From positions 173,648,295 through 173,712,294 of the forward strand of contig OZ023264.1 in assembly GCA_964006375.1 (NCBI GenBank): a stretch of DNA of 64,000 bases, written 5' to 3'. The stretch comes from Tillus elongatus. Lineage: Eukaryota; Arthropoda; Insecta; Coleoptera; Cleridae. Positions 43,840 to 58,496 of this stretch are shown here, piece by piece. The position numbers were made by a program, and so were the translations under genes. Each line of letters starts with the position of its first letter. Within the stretch, counting starts at the first letter, position 1. Below the pieces are notes generated by a model. The model had not been told where the DNA came from. It saw only the letters and a program-made list of their open reading frames with translations, and made no database searches.

Positions 43840-46431
43840 TTAATTTGTTTCCTCTTCACTGTCACCATCCGAATCAGGATAAGGTAAAGTATTCTGCAGA
43901 TTTTCTTTGGTCAATAAGTTCTTATAAAAATCATGAAACGTCTTATCAACATAAGGCAGCAGTTCCAAGAGATTTGCTTTCTTTTCTTTGCTTATGGGAT
44001 TTGAAGATCTGTATGAAAGTGGAACTTTTATAGTCTTTGGCCATGATGATCCTTTTCGTAAGAAATTTATTTTTTAAATGGTGTATTATCATCAAGGTTT
44101 GTTTTATATTCTACCACACCAGGTTGCTGAGAATACCTTAACCATTTAATATTTTTCCAGTAAACTCTATCGCCATCTGTGTCGATTTTTCTCAGTTGAA
44201 ATTGATTTTTGAGGAGTGCTGAAAATTCAAAAAAATCCTCTTGGTTCATTTCCGTCACGTGAAATGGTCTTTTAGAACCACAAAGTCGGACCAAATTCAT
44301 CCAATCTCTTGGGTGTTCTATTGAAAGGGGATATTTCTTCTTCTTTTTCTCTATAATGGAATGAATCCCGTCACATTCCATGTGGGTGTGCCCAGGTACG
44401 AGAAATTTATGATTAATGTGCTCTAAGTGGGGATGTTTCTTGATAGCAAGCATGAACATCAAACAAAGATAGGAGTTTTTATTTTGCCCCGCACATGTAT
44501 CGGAATATAATGTTATTTCCTTCACATCTGTTGTCTGGTCTAGATATTTAATAAGACAAGACGCTATTTGGTTGGCACCCCTTGCTGCAACGGCTTCATG
44601 CCACATAAAGTTAAAAGCTGCTTTATCACCACATCGATACAACGTCAGATTGTAAGTTCACAATTGCCGTTTGTAAAAGGCTACTGATGTTTCGATAGCT
44701 GGTGTTGGCAGACATTGTTGCAGGTCAAAGGTTATTACTTGTTTGGATGGGTCAGTCATTGATGCTTCATTGTCTTTTCTTTTTGCTGCATATGCATCCT
44801 CTGCATCCTTTTGGTGTTTTTCTAGTTGGTCTTGTATTTTGTCTTTTTCCTGTTCATCGGACGTTATTCTGAGTTGCATGTTATATTTGTCACACAAAGC
44901 GCATGTGTCTTTGTTCAATGATTTGATTTTTATTCCTAATTCATGAAATTTTGCTTGGTATACAAATCGTGACACAGGCGACTTGTTTGGAGGGATCCAT
45001 TTTTTGTATTCATCGTACATTTTGGACAGAGAGTAATAATGAGGTAGGTATTTTTTATCTGACTTTTTCCTACAATAATGGCTTTCATAAGACGGTATCG
45101 AAAGAATGTGCTGACGAACCAGATCAATGTCTTCTTCTGGAATTTTATTAGCAGGTGCTGATTTTCCTCTTAAATCACCGTGAGTAATTCCGGATACACA
45201 GGCATTTTTATTTTGTAGGACATCAGATATGAACCTGTTTGTTTCACCAAATGTTTTCATGAAACAGGATTTGCAAACCCTTTTTTGACATCCATCTAAA
45301 GGTAAGTGAAAATTATAAGTTATAGTTCTATTTTTTTGTTTCGCGGGATCAACAGTTTTCAGTTTACAACATTTTTTGGGTAGCGCTGTAATTAGTGAAG
45401 CTATGAAAGAAACCCTTTTATTGTAATTTCCCATAGACCAATATTCTTTGAATATATGCTGCCTCTTTTCATCAGGTATGGTGGTTTTACATTTGAGTCT
45501 ACAGTTTGCTAGTTCTTGACACGTTCTCTTTTTGACTGTTTTTCCATATTTTGTTTTGTACTCCAGTCCAAGATTTCTCTTTAATTTTCGATCATTTCGG
45601 ACTGCTCGTGTTTCTCGATTTGGCTGTTTTGATATCTCTGCTTTGTTTTCGTCTTGGGCAATTTTCACCAGCTGCTCTTTATGCTTTATATCGGCACCTT
45701 CAACTTCGGGAGTATAATCTGGGTCTGCGTCACTATCATCCATTGGCTCATCTTCGTTATATTCTTCAGCGTATAGGATGCTTTCTGCCTCATTGTATTC
45801 AGATCTTTTCAATATCTCCTCGTTTTTATTGTTTCCATTATCATTCAACACATTCCTTTCATTTTTAGTTCTGAGAATTCTGTCCGGGCGCACATTATCA
45901 CTTTGTGAACAATGACTTCCGCCCAATTCATGAGTACTGTTATATCCCCTCATTCCGATTTGATCTATCAAGATACTTTCTGGGATTCCCAAAAATTCAA
46001 CAGCTTCTAAGACGTTATCTTGAATCAAATCGTGTGAATCACACTGTGAGTCATCCTCGGAGCAAACTTCAACAGTAACCTTAGATGACGTATACAGTTC
46101 TCCGATTTCTGAACGACTGCAATCTGAAATTTATTGTTGTTAGAATACATATATATCATAGAAGATGTATTTGAAATGGGTTTACCATTATAAATAGAGC
46201 ATATTATATGGTCATCACTTTTAGTATTGTCAGCTGATACCTCCGTTGTTAACATTGCCGTGCCTCTACTATTCTCGCCGTCTGTAATAAAATTTATAAA
46301 AATCAAATATACCTAATGTGTTTGTTATTACGAACACTGTTTTTACCATCTAAAATCCTACAGGAATATTTTTCATTCTCCACCTTCTTTCGAAGTTCAG
46401 CCAAAAACTCTGATCTTTTTGAATACGCCAT
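43840..46431 (-). pseudogene. DUF7869-like protein, putative transposase; three exons, one stop, one frameshift
   Basis: Exon 1 46347-46431 (MAYSKRSEFL..), intron 46282-46346; exon 2 46186-46281, intron 46124-46185; exon 3 from 46123. Both introns are GT-AG and join in frame. Exon 3 is acidic, then basic with Cys pairs (CQKRVCKSC, CALCDKYN). The conserved core is ITFDLQQCLPTP (Asp ~527), LYSDTCAGQNKN (Asp ~602) and GHTHMECDGIHSIIEK (Glu ~643, Asp ~645), spacing that would suit an RNase H-fold DDE/D enzyme. A TGA at 44658-44660 stands where TGG (Trp) is expected (KRQL*TYNLTLY). After FKK at 44070 a one-base loss in an A-run shifts the frame; the tail continues to TAA at 43840-43842, ending SDGDSEEETN. 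About 745 codons to the first end. Confidence 0.8.
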
Positions 46432-47095
46432 AACCTCACTAAATGTAAATACCTAGGTCAAGTATTATATTGTTTTGTGAAGAAACAGTTATTATTACCT
46501 TAATTAACTGTGAAACATCCTGGCAAATTCACTCTTATATTCGCGTTAACAACACTCCGCAACTTTCAACTTGAACAAAAAATCCAATAATGTGGTTAAC
46601 ACCTCACAACAAACACGTAACTTCAAGCAATACTGAGAGAATACTGACATAAGTATAGGTACTTACCACTACGCATTTTGTAGTGATACTTTGTGTATAC
46701 TGATACATGTAGAGTTATATTGTTAAAAAGTTGCAATACTTTGGTGTAAAGTGATATAAGTCTACATATATCAACTGTTACAGATACTTAAAACTCAATA
46801 TGTCCACATATACCAGTTTTCCTTACATACTGTGATTCTTTAATAAATTGGACACACCATTATGTCGACATACACCAACTAAAGATTGATTTGAGTGTGT
46901 CAAGTAGACTTGTATCTATTTCCACAACAAAAACTTTGAGTTATGCCATATGCACCAAGTAATATCGCCTACAGAATTGTATTTGTCTACTTATATCAGT
47001 TTTCACGCGGTTATTCTGGTCACTTCGGACATGTTCCACTATTTAACTCAATATCGAATATATCAGACTTATACCAGTTTTCCCATACTTGCGCC
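46432..47095. promoter_or_regulatory. 5' region and right subterminal motif cluster
   Basis: Variants of ACTTATACCAGTTTTC lie at about 46760 (ACATATATCAACTG), 46804 (ACATATACCAGTTTTCC), 46866 (ACATACACCAAC), 46989 (ACTTATATCAGTTTTCAC) and 47068 (ACTTATACCAGTTTTCCC, the terminus). All read in one direction, towards the right end. They would be transposase-binding sites, and the promoter must lie here too. Confidence 0.65.
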
Positions 47096-47365
47096 AAATG
47101 TGCTGCGTGTTTTCAGCTGTTAGGTTATTTAATACGGTTTTTTGCACCCCGAAACCTTAAAATAATCATAAACCATTTCAAAGTAACATGACAGTTTGAT
47201 TCGAGTTTTGGAATCTATACATTATTCTGCAGACACTGTTTGAATAAAGTCTTTAAACATGGTTGGGATTAAATGGAAATAAATCAATTTGACAAAGAAA
47301 CATATTTGATTTTTTTTTCTGAACGTCACACAGTCTGAGATAAACATGACTAAACATCAAATGAA
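47096..47365. other. No gene
   Basis: Short AT-rich spacer between the DUF7869-like element and a PLE. Confidence 0.5.
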
Positions 47366-47689
47366 AGACTTCTCTCCAGACAACAAATTTATTTTAAAAT
47401 ACTCAGATTTTTCGTTGACAGATTGTTTAGAGTCCCACTGTCCAGGACCGATTTCATCAGAGAATTCAACCTCATTAAGCAACTCTCAGTCAATAACGAG
47501 TACCCACTCAATATAGTTGATAAGATGGTCAACAGAAAGAGCCGTCATCTCTTGATATAAGCGAGCACTAGTTTACCCCTCGCTCAACCTGAGAGCATAG
47601 CGTATTTCCCTTTCATCTATTGTGGACCTGAGTCCAACGCCATAGTCAAGGCTCTCAAATGTGACAATGTCAAATTTTCATTCAAGTCC

Positions 47690-47947
47690 ATGAATACCGT
47701 TTACAATTTGTTCATTCACAACGCAGATAATATCCCAGACCTGAAGAAGTCAGGTGTATATCGCTTAAGATGTGGTACTCCTGGTTGTAAAGCTGTCTAT
47801 ATAGGACGAACCGGAGGATCATTGGGCACCAGAGTCATGGAACACCTCAGAAGTAGGAACCAACCCGATAATGTCACGTATGTCTTTGGTTGCCATTTGA
47901 GGGAGAGTGACCGCTGCTTTAACAAACATACAGATACAGAAGCTTAA
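47690..47947 (+). pseudogene. PLE GIY-YIG endonuclease remnant
   Basis: Reads IPDLKKSGVYRLRCGTPGC, KAVYIGRTGGSLGTRVMEH, then FGCHLRESDRCFN: the GVY..YIG..R..EH pattern of a PLE C-terminal endonuclease, with a zinc-finger-like CGTPGC insertion. It ends at a stop after KHTDTEA; neighbouring frames have lost the RT. Confidence 0.8.
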
Positions 47948-49003
47948 AGTTATTCGGTTGCCAAGTGATACGATGACGGGCGAACCCGACACCGAATGGT
48001 TTTGATCTAATAAAAACGCTCCTCCCTCTTGCACCCTTCAAGTTTTGATGTAGAACAATTTGAGATTTTTAAACATTTCAACTACTAAGCCAATGATGTT
48101 TTGAACTTGTCCAACACTTTTATAACGAAATTTCCTTCCTTCTACAACCAATTGGTGTAATAGTGTTATTGAACTCTATGGTTTTTTATATGACCAGAAG
48201 TATGATGATTTGAAGATGGCTGTTTTGTGGCTGTTTCATTTCTGATTATTTTGTCATTGACATATGTCGCTTCTGACACTTGTTTCTGATTTACCCTTCT
48301 GCAGTTGCGCAGGTGCCTCCTACCTGTTCAAATTGACCTAATGGCTGCCTCTCATCACTGCTGTCCATTTAAATCGCCGATCTTTTTCATTGATTTTTGT
48401 TTGGGGACAAATTTCTGGCGAATTCAGATGTACTGTTACAGAGCCTCTAATGCAATGGATGAAGTCTCGCCTATTGAACCTTTTGTATAGTTTCAATTTC
48501 AATTTTTCACTAATTGTTCAAGTGAGTAGTGTCCATTTTGTTTTTTTCTCTTTTAATCTCTCATAACTTTCTTGATCTTAATGGTTCTCATTGGGTTTCT
48601 GCTTAATTCTGCCTGTCACTTGTGGTGTTTAACCTGTCAGTTTTGCTCCTAGGCTTGTTTTGTTTCTGCAATAGTCTTAATTACTTAGTCTTCAAATAAT
48701 AGACTCTTGCATTTTTATAACTTTCGACGCTTTTCATTTTGCTCTGATGTTTTGGTTTAATTCATTTTTGTCTGCATGTTTTTAGCATTAACATAATTTT
48801 TTAGCTCGTGTTACTGTATCTGGTTGTGTTACATTGTAGCTCTCTTAGATTTAGCTTGACTGTTAGTTAGCATTTTACTGTGTGACTTGTGATTTTAGCC
48901 TTTGACGTTTTCTATAGAGAGTATCTTGTCACCATTGTGCTCTAACCTGCACACTTGCCTACCAGAGAAACTTACGTTTTTCTTTATTGTTATGATTCTA
49001 GAT

Positions 49004-49047
49004 GTATCCCCTGAAGATGACCTCTTAGAGTGTCTAAACGCGTCGGA
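49004..49047 (+). ncRNA. Degenerate hammerhead ribozyme-like motif
   Basis: CCC, core CTGAAGA (49011-49017), weak stem GAC..GTC, TAAAC where GAAAC is expected, then GCGTC and GG, which would pair with CCC as stem I. The changed G12 position makes activity unlikely. Confidence 0.4.
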
Positions 49048-49085
49048 AAATATATTTTTAAATAAATTTGTTGTCTGGAGAGAGA

Positions 49086-49619
49086 TCTTTTATTTAATGT
49101 TAAGTTATATCTGATTTATATTACACCTTTAATCAGAAACCAATTGTTTCCGCACCAAATGAAAGCTACGAAAAACATACACGTCGAACTAAATCCGCTG
49201 TTAAGGAAAAATGGGGTTGCCTTAACAGAACCAAATCCTCTGTTAACAGGTTGACTGCCAAAAGGTATTGCTAGAAAATGTCGAAATTTGATTTTCCATT
49301 TTTTGCATTATCATATAGGATAAGTTCTTATATGATTTTAATTATATGTAATTTTTCAATACGATGTATATTTTTTGTTCTAAAATTTTTTTAAAGCAGA
49401 CACTGGTGTCTGCCATTTTAATTTTAGGTAATCTTTTTCCTGGAAACCTATTTGCAGACACAAAATTCCAGACACCAGTTTTCACGTCCGTGCCTGCCTG
49501 CTCGTTCCTTCATATAGCAGGCTGCTTGTTCGTTCAAATATAAGGTTACTCTTGTTACTCTAGTGGTGGGCCCAGCGTCTCTTGTGTATTTTCTTGTTAT
49601 AATCAAGACATTGCATTTG
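49086..49619. other. No recognised gene
   Basis: AT-rich flank. The sequence CAGACACTGGTGTCTGCC near 49398-49415 is a short palindrome. Confidence 0.5.
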
Positions 49620-50915
<1,296 letters not shown>

Positions 50916-51144
50916 TTAGGATAGCGAATGTTTTTCAAAACTGACAACGGACGCTAGGTGTGGAGAGTACAATATATAATCTATCCCAAATCCGAACTCT
51001 ATTCTGAAAAGCCAATAGTTTACGCTAGACAGATGCAACCATTGTAATCTGAGTAAGAATATCGTATAATGGCCGAGTACACTTTTTCATCACTCGAATC
51101 AGAGGAGAAGGTCATAAACTTTTAATGAGCGCTTCTCAGCAATC

Positions 51145-51148
<4 letters not shown>

Positions 51149-51234
<86 letters not shown>
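51149..51234. repeat. (TA)n array
   Basis: 86 bp of TA. The flanks 50916-51148 and 51235-51706 have no gene and no module A or B. Confidence 0.95.
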
Positions 51235-51238
<4 letters not shown>

Positions 51239-51706
51239 CAAGCCTCAGCAGGTATAAATGGTTATCCTTAGCGTGAATTCTACTTTATCATGAATAAATC
51301 GTAGAAATCGTAGAAACTCTCTGTTGTTTATTAATTGAGATATAATTTTAAAATACAACCTTCATTTTGTAATTAAGACGCCAAATAAATCATAAAACAG
51401 TATTGTATATATTTAGTCAATAGACGTGGAATCTGCTTGCGTGTGGTGATGTTGTGACAGCTTCATTATTTATAAAGTAAAATATAAATCGCATGCATAT
51501 TTGTATAAATGGACAACAATTCTGTGCGATTAGCAAAGACAAACGTGCGTATACTAACGTAACAGCTTACATCGGCCAATGGCACCCAGCATAAATTTTC
51601 TGAACGACTTAAGGCAATCTGGACAAAAACGGTCAACGCATTTTTAAGATATATTCAATGTAACACTTAATGTAAAAGGTTTCCTTATTATAGGAGCTCT
51701 AAAGTA

Positions 51707-51947
<241 letters not shown>

Positions 51948-52129
51948 CTCTACCCAACAGGACAAGCCCCGTTATTGGGTAGCAAATACAGAAATGACGG
52001 ACAAAAAACTAAAAAAAAACAACTACGTAAGCCTTACAATAAGGCAAAATTAAAATTAAGACTAAATATAAGCATTTTAAACCATAATTTACAACTAGAT
52101 AACAGAACGTAACTAAAACAGAAAATTCG

Positions 52130-52690
52130 GGACGCAGCAAGTGCTTTATGGTAGTGAATTTTTATTACATGTTACAAATTTGAATAACTTAATTTTATAG
52201 AAACTTAGAAATTTGAGTTTTGGTACATAGTAAGGCCTTTCCCAAGGAAACGTACTCACCAAATTAATTAAAATAGCTTTGTAATTTTCGGAGAAAAACA
52301 ATTTTCAAAAGAAAACTGGAAACTTGAATAAGTGTCTTTTTTATAAACTTATAAAGTTGAGTTTTGCTGCGTAGCAAAGCCTTTCACAAAGCAACATATT
52401 CATAAAATTTCATTAACATAACTTTCTAATTTTCGGAGAAAAAAAAATTTTTTTTTCGAAAGAAAATTCAAAATTTCCCGGAAAACCTTGTCGGATTTTC
52501 CTGGCTAACAAACTCGTCCAAGCCATTAATAAAAGAAAGGCACATGCTGAGTTTAATCGAAATAGGTTAATTCTTTTTTGAGTTATCTATATATGAAACT
52601 GACCCCGGATATGGGTTCTAGGTGTCCTAGTTCGCGCTCATTTCAAATTTTTTTTGCAAAGTCTCACCATAGATACCTCTATTAGTAAAT
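52130..52690 (-). repeat. Repeat copy with an unexpanded TA site between modules B and A
   Basis: 52132-52160 is a GGGACGCAGCAAGTGC terminus. 52440-52585 is inverted module B ending TTTTTTGAGTTATC. Then only CTATATATG separates it from GAAACTGACCCCGGATATGG of module A. Confidence 0.8.
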
Positions 52691-52699
52691 ATATATATA

Positions 52700-53657
52700 T
52701 ATATTTTTAAATTAACTGAAAAGATCAAAAATTACAACAATAAATAAGGAGTAAAAAATAATTAGAAATACAAATCAGTCCTCTATAACTGTGAGACTGC
52801 TAACCTTCTGAGCAACCTTGGATCCGACACATAAATATCAATGGAAGACCCGTGTCTGTTGGCAACCGAGCACTATCTATAAAGCGGCGAGAGTTTCACA
52901 AGATTAGTTCGCGACGTAGGTAACCAAAAGGTGAACGGATTTCGCGAAGACATTCTTGGAACATTAAAGTTAAGTTGCTCAAGTATACGAGAGCAGTCAC
53001 AGGATCCCCATACTAAAGCATTAAAAAAAATTAGTGCAGATTGTTCCCTTTTAGATTCTAGACTTGGTAGCAAGAAGTCCCGCTGCATATATTCCGAAGG
53101 GTAACCCACAGAGGGATATATACCATTGAGGTGGAAGTAAATATTTTTCATAAAGCGTCTCTGGATCCTTTCTAACTGGAGAATATGGTTCTGGTAACCC
53201 GGAGACCATACAATTGAAGCATACTCAAGTCTACTACGGATAAAAGTACAGAAAAGCATTTTAAATGTGTCAATATTACTAAATTCGCGGCAATTCCTAA
53301 GAATATAGCCAATTCGCTTAAATGCACTGGATACAACATTTTCTATATGAGATAAGAAAAAAAAAATCTACAAAATATTACGTCCAAATTACGGATAGAT
53401 ACCGGCCTAGCCAGAGACACATTATCAAGACAATAATCAGATTGTATGGGCACCAAGCTAAAAGTAAAGGAAAGGCAACTACATTTAGAGAAAGATTATT
53501 TATATTGCACCACTCCTCCACTGCCTCTAATGCTAATTGAAGTCGAATACAATCATCCACCGACTTCACCTCACAGAAAATTTTGACATCATCGGCATAC
53601 AGGAGACATTCAACCCTCAAATCACCAACGAGATCGTTAACAAAAATATTGCGTTAA
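52700..53657 (-). pseudogene. 5'-truncated LINE reverse transcriptase C-terminus
   Basis: Minus-strand frames: IFVNDLVGDLRVECLLYADDVKIF (53655 down), EEWCNINNLSLNV, a frame change near 53470, then FSNIDTFKMLFCTFIRSRLEYASIVWSPGYQNH, RRFMKNIYFHLNGIYPS and SLESKREQSALIFFNALVWG. This is the RT motif C to thumb part of a Jockey/CR1-type LINE, distinct from the main Jockey family but similar in layout to the one at 36430-39065. Confidence 0.85.
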
Positions 53658-53724
53658 TAAAAAGATATATGCACAGACAGGTGAATAACCAAGTTAGGTT
53701 GACACATAAGTATGGGAGAAGAAA

Positions 53725-55106
53725 CCTGGAATGGTCACATTGGAAAAATACTGCGTAAGGCAGTCATGACCTTAGCCGTCACTAGGCGGCTATATGGAAA
53801 AACGTGGGGACTAAGACCTAGTATGGCCCACTGGCTGTACACAAGGGTGGTCAGACCATCGTTAACATATGCGGCACTGGTCTGGTGGCCTAAGGTGACA
53901 CAATCCAGTGCCAAACAAAAACTAGGCAAGATCCAAAGGATGGCTTGCCTAGGCATCACAGGGGCCATGTCTTCAACCCCAACAGCCGCCATGGAGGTGT
54001 TGCTGGATCTACCCCCCCTACACTTCGTTATTATGGGAGAGGCCAGGCTAGGACTATACAGACTAGCCTGCAATGGTAGACTGAAGATCAACCCAGGCTT
54101 CAGGGGCCACTGCAAAATTCAGGAGATCGTGAAGGAACCCATGCTTGAAATGAGGTCAGACTTCGCGAGCCCGCGAATGTGCAGGGAAAACAACTTCACA
54201 GTGGAAATCCCTGATCGCGGGGCATGGCGGGAGGAGACACCGGGCATACCACGGGACGCGCTCGTCTGGTTCACGGACGGATCTGGCGGGGAGCGTGGGA
54301 CGGGGGCAGGTGTTTACTCGGAAGGACCGAGGGTAAGTCACAGTATTTCCCTCGGAGCCCATGCAACGGTGTTTCAGGCCGAGATGTACGCCATCCTGCA
54401 CTGTGTGCGGGAGAACAAGAGGAGGGGCTACACCAACAAGCGGATCCTCATAGCCACAGACAGCCAGGCAGCCCTTAAGGCACTAAGTAGCCCACGGGTA
54501 AATTCCTGGCTGGTGAGTGAGTGCCGAGACGAGACGAGCGACCTGGCTGGGCAGAATGAGGTGACCCTCATCTGGGTGCCGGGTCACTCGGGGGTCAAAG
54601 GCAATGAAGAAGCTGACAGTCTCGCAAAGAGGGGGTCAGCAGAACCATTTATGGGACCAGAACCGGCTCTGGGCGTGTCAAAGAGCACTGCCAGGGGAGC
54701 CATTAAGTCCTGGGTCAGAAACCAACACAAGGTGTACTGGGCGGACTGTCCAGGGCTCAGACATGGGAAGTCAATAATTGACGGACCCAGTTCAAAGAGA
54801 GCTGTGGAGCTGCTAAACCTTAGCAGAGGACAGCTCAGAAACACAACAGGTCTCTTGACGGGACACATGGCCGTCAAGAAACACCTACATAAAATGGGGC
54901 GGTTCGAAGGGGACCTCGCATGCAGACTCTGCGGCGAGGGGGAGGAATCAGCCCAGCACATCTTGTGCGAGTGTATAGCTCTGGACCGGAAAAGACAACT
55001 GATCTACGGTCACTCTAGACCGGAGACAGAGCAATATAAAACTTCACCCTACCAATCGCTGTGCAGACTAGTTCAAGGCACAGTGATTTTGGAATGGGTG
55101 GAGTAA
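53725..55106 (+). CDS. LINE ORF2 C-terminal part: RT thumb, RNase H, Cys/His cluster (truncated)
   Basis: About 460 open codons with no stop. It starts in the RT thumb (GKILRKAVMTLAVTRRLYG, RVVRPSLTYAALVWWPKV, KLGKIQRMACLGITGAM) and passes to an RNase H domain with catalytic residues in WFTDGSGG, FQAEMYAIL, ATDSQAAL and GHSGVKGNEEADSLAK. It ends with CRLCGEGEESAQHILCEC, a Cys/His cluster. RNase H would remove the RNA strand during reverse transcription. The layout fits the I/R1 groups. An ATG in the target-site duplication makes the frame look longer than the element. No 5' half, so not autonomous. Confidence 0.88.
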
Positions 55107-55206
55107 GACTAGGGGTATGCACAATCAACCAAGGGTTGCGGTGCTATCGGGGCGGCAAGGCCGCGGACGAGCCCTGAGGGAACAAAAAAAAAAAAAAAAA
55201 AAAAAA
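53725..55206 (+). mobile_element. RNase H-bearing LINE copy, 5'-truncated, 12-bp target-site duplication
   Basis: Flanked by TGGGAGAAGAAA at 53713-53724 and 55207-55218. It contains the post-RT and RNase H frame, a short 3'UTR with GTGCTATCGGGGCGGC, GCGGACGAGCCCTGAGGG and poly(A) 55183-55206. It is the source type of the tiny tails at 8789, 11860 and 14075. Confidence 0.92.
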
Positions 55207-55218
55207 TGGGAGAAGAAA

Positions 55219-55544
55219 TCGTATAAGGGAGATGACGTATATTCCATTGAAAGTGAAAAATGTTTTTCAACAATCCGTGTGGTCCAAACGTTATAATCTC
55301 TTGTAAGGCTAGATGTATTCTCACCATAATTAGAACCGCAGGCCGGTTTCGCTCTAATTAGAGATCATGAGCACGGTATACTAATTACAGCGAGAACACA
55401 CCTCTAAAGTAATACGGCTATGGTAGCCAGCCTCCTAGAACATTGTGAAATGTACGACATGGTTGCCATCTCGGTGCGGAACCAGGTAATATGTTGTCAC
55501 GTATATTAAGGAAGAAATGAGCCAGAGCTGACAATTTACAAAAG
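55219..55544 (-). repeat. MITE-like family, copy 1
   Basis: 55305-55530 reads GGCTAGATGTATTCTCACC, ATTAGAACCGCAGGCCGG, ATACGGCTATGGTAGCCAGC, GTGCGGAACCAGGTAATATG and AGCTGACAATTTACAAAA. Inverted copies occur at 57555-57985 and both orientations at 59797-60445. No coding frame. Confidence 0.8.
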
Positions 55545-57540
<1,996 letters not shown>

Positions 57541-57554
57541 TTGTTGGTTGGTTT

Positions 57555-57985
57555 TACAGGGTCTCTATTTTATTGCATTTTGTGTTATTTGGAGCTGCCG
57601 TGACAACATACTACCTATTTCCGCACCGAGATGGCCACACTGTCGTACATCTCACAATGTTCTAGCAGGCTGGCTACCATAGCCGTATCAGTTTATAGGT
57701 GTGTTCTCTCTCTAATTAGTATACCATACTGATAAGCTCTGATTATAGCGGAACCGGTCTGCGGTTCTAATTATGATGAGAATACATCTAGCCTTACATA
57801 CGTTGTCCCTATATTAACGAAGGAACGGGCCAGCGCTCACAATTTACAAAATTGTTAGTTGGTTGTACACACTCTCTATTTTATAACATTTTGTGTTACT
57901 TGCAGCTGTCGTGACAACATACTACCTAGATCTGCAGCGATGTGGCGACCCTGTCGTATATCTCATAATGTAGTAATCTGATACC
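57555..57985 (+). repeat. MITE-like family, copies 2 and 3
   Basis: 57555-57850 repeats 55305-55544 in inverse orientation (GCTGCCGTGACAACATACTA, GGCTGGCTACCATAGCCG, CATCTAGCCTTACATAC). 57850-57985 begins the same unit again (TAGTTGGTTGTACAC, GTCGTGACAACATACTACCT). Confidence 0.8.
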
Positions 57986-58458
57986 TGCGGATTTAAAGGT
58001 ATTAAAGAAATATAAATGCAAAAGAAGAATCGAAGATTACTAGATATAAAATATAGAAGACTTTTTAGTAATTTTCAACAAGCGACTCTCTCTATGTGTA
58101 TGTGAGTATGCGTGTGTCGGTGTGTATGTGACAGCGCGTACGCAAGTGTTTAAGTTTGTTGTTACGTAAAGAAAGTGATGCTAGTTAGTGCTAGTTTTCT
58201 TGTGTGGATAACTGGGTTTCATAAGGTAAGAGGTGCTAGGATTAGGTTTGTTGAGGAAATGGAGTTGAACACAGGTATCTAAATAATGATAAAGGTATGT
58301 GTATGTGTAAAAAAAATGGTGTCATCAAGTTTTGCTGTTGTTTGGGTTGTACTCTGTAGCCCTTGTTGTGGACTGGGGCTTCAGTGGCTGTTGCTGTTTG
58401 ATAAGTTGGTCGCTTGCTGTGTGCTTCAACCGTTTGTAGACTTTTGGGAGAGAAGTAA
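57986..58458. other. No recognised gene
   Basis: Contains a GTGTGT-rich stretch (58090-58135). Possible ordinary host sequence; it is the target of the next LINE. Confidence 0.5.
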
Positions 58459-58496
58459 CGGTTGATGCCAAGTTGGCCATATTTGATAATTATAGA

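Larger units (their letters stand above)
43526..47095 (-). mobile_element. Candidate DNA transposon encoding a DUF7869-like protein
   Basis: Left end GGCGCATGTATGGGAAAACT (43526) and right end its inverse AGTTTTCCCATACTTGCGCC (47095) match at 29 of 31 positions, counting the following GGTATA.GTC. The four bases outside, AAAT at 43522-43525 and AAAT at 47096-47099, form a candidate 4-bp target duplication. The motif ACTTATACCAGTTTTC recurs near both ends. A single three-exon gene fills the centre on the minus strand. I do not recognise the superfamily with certainty; Sola elements also make 4-bp duplications and are one candidate. Confidence 0.75.
47366..49085 (+). mobile_element. Third Penelope-like element, decayed
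   Basis: Terminal segments 47369-47394 and 49060-49085 are inverted copies of each other (CTCTCCAGACAACAAATTTA). It contains a GIY-YIG remnant at 47690-47947 and a hammerhead-like motif near the right end. The RT is lost or unrecognisable. The family differs from the PLEs at 7.7 and 20.5 kb. 47950-48990 has no other gene. Confidence 0.7.

Noticed and set aside
44643..44662. A hidden intron removing the TGA in the DUF7869-like gene
   Set aside because: No suitable GT-AG pair removes it while keeping the conserved residues on both sides, and a single TGG-to-TGA change explains it directly.
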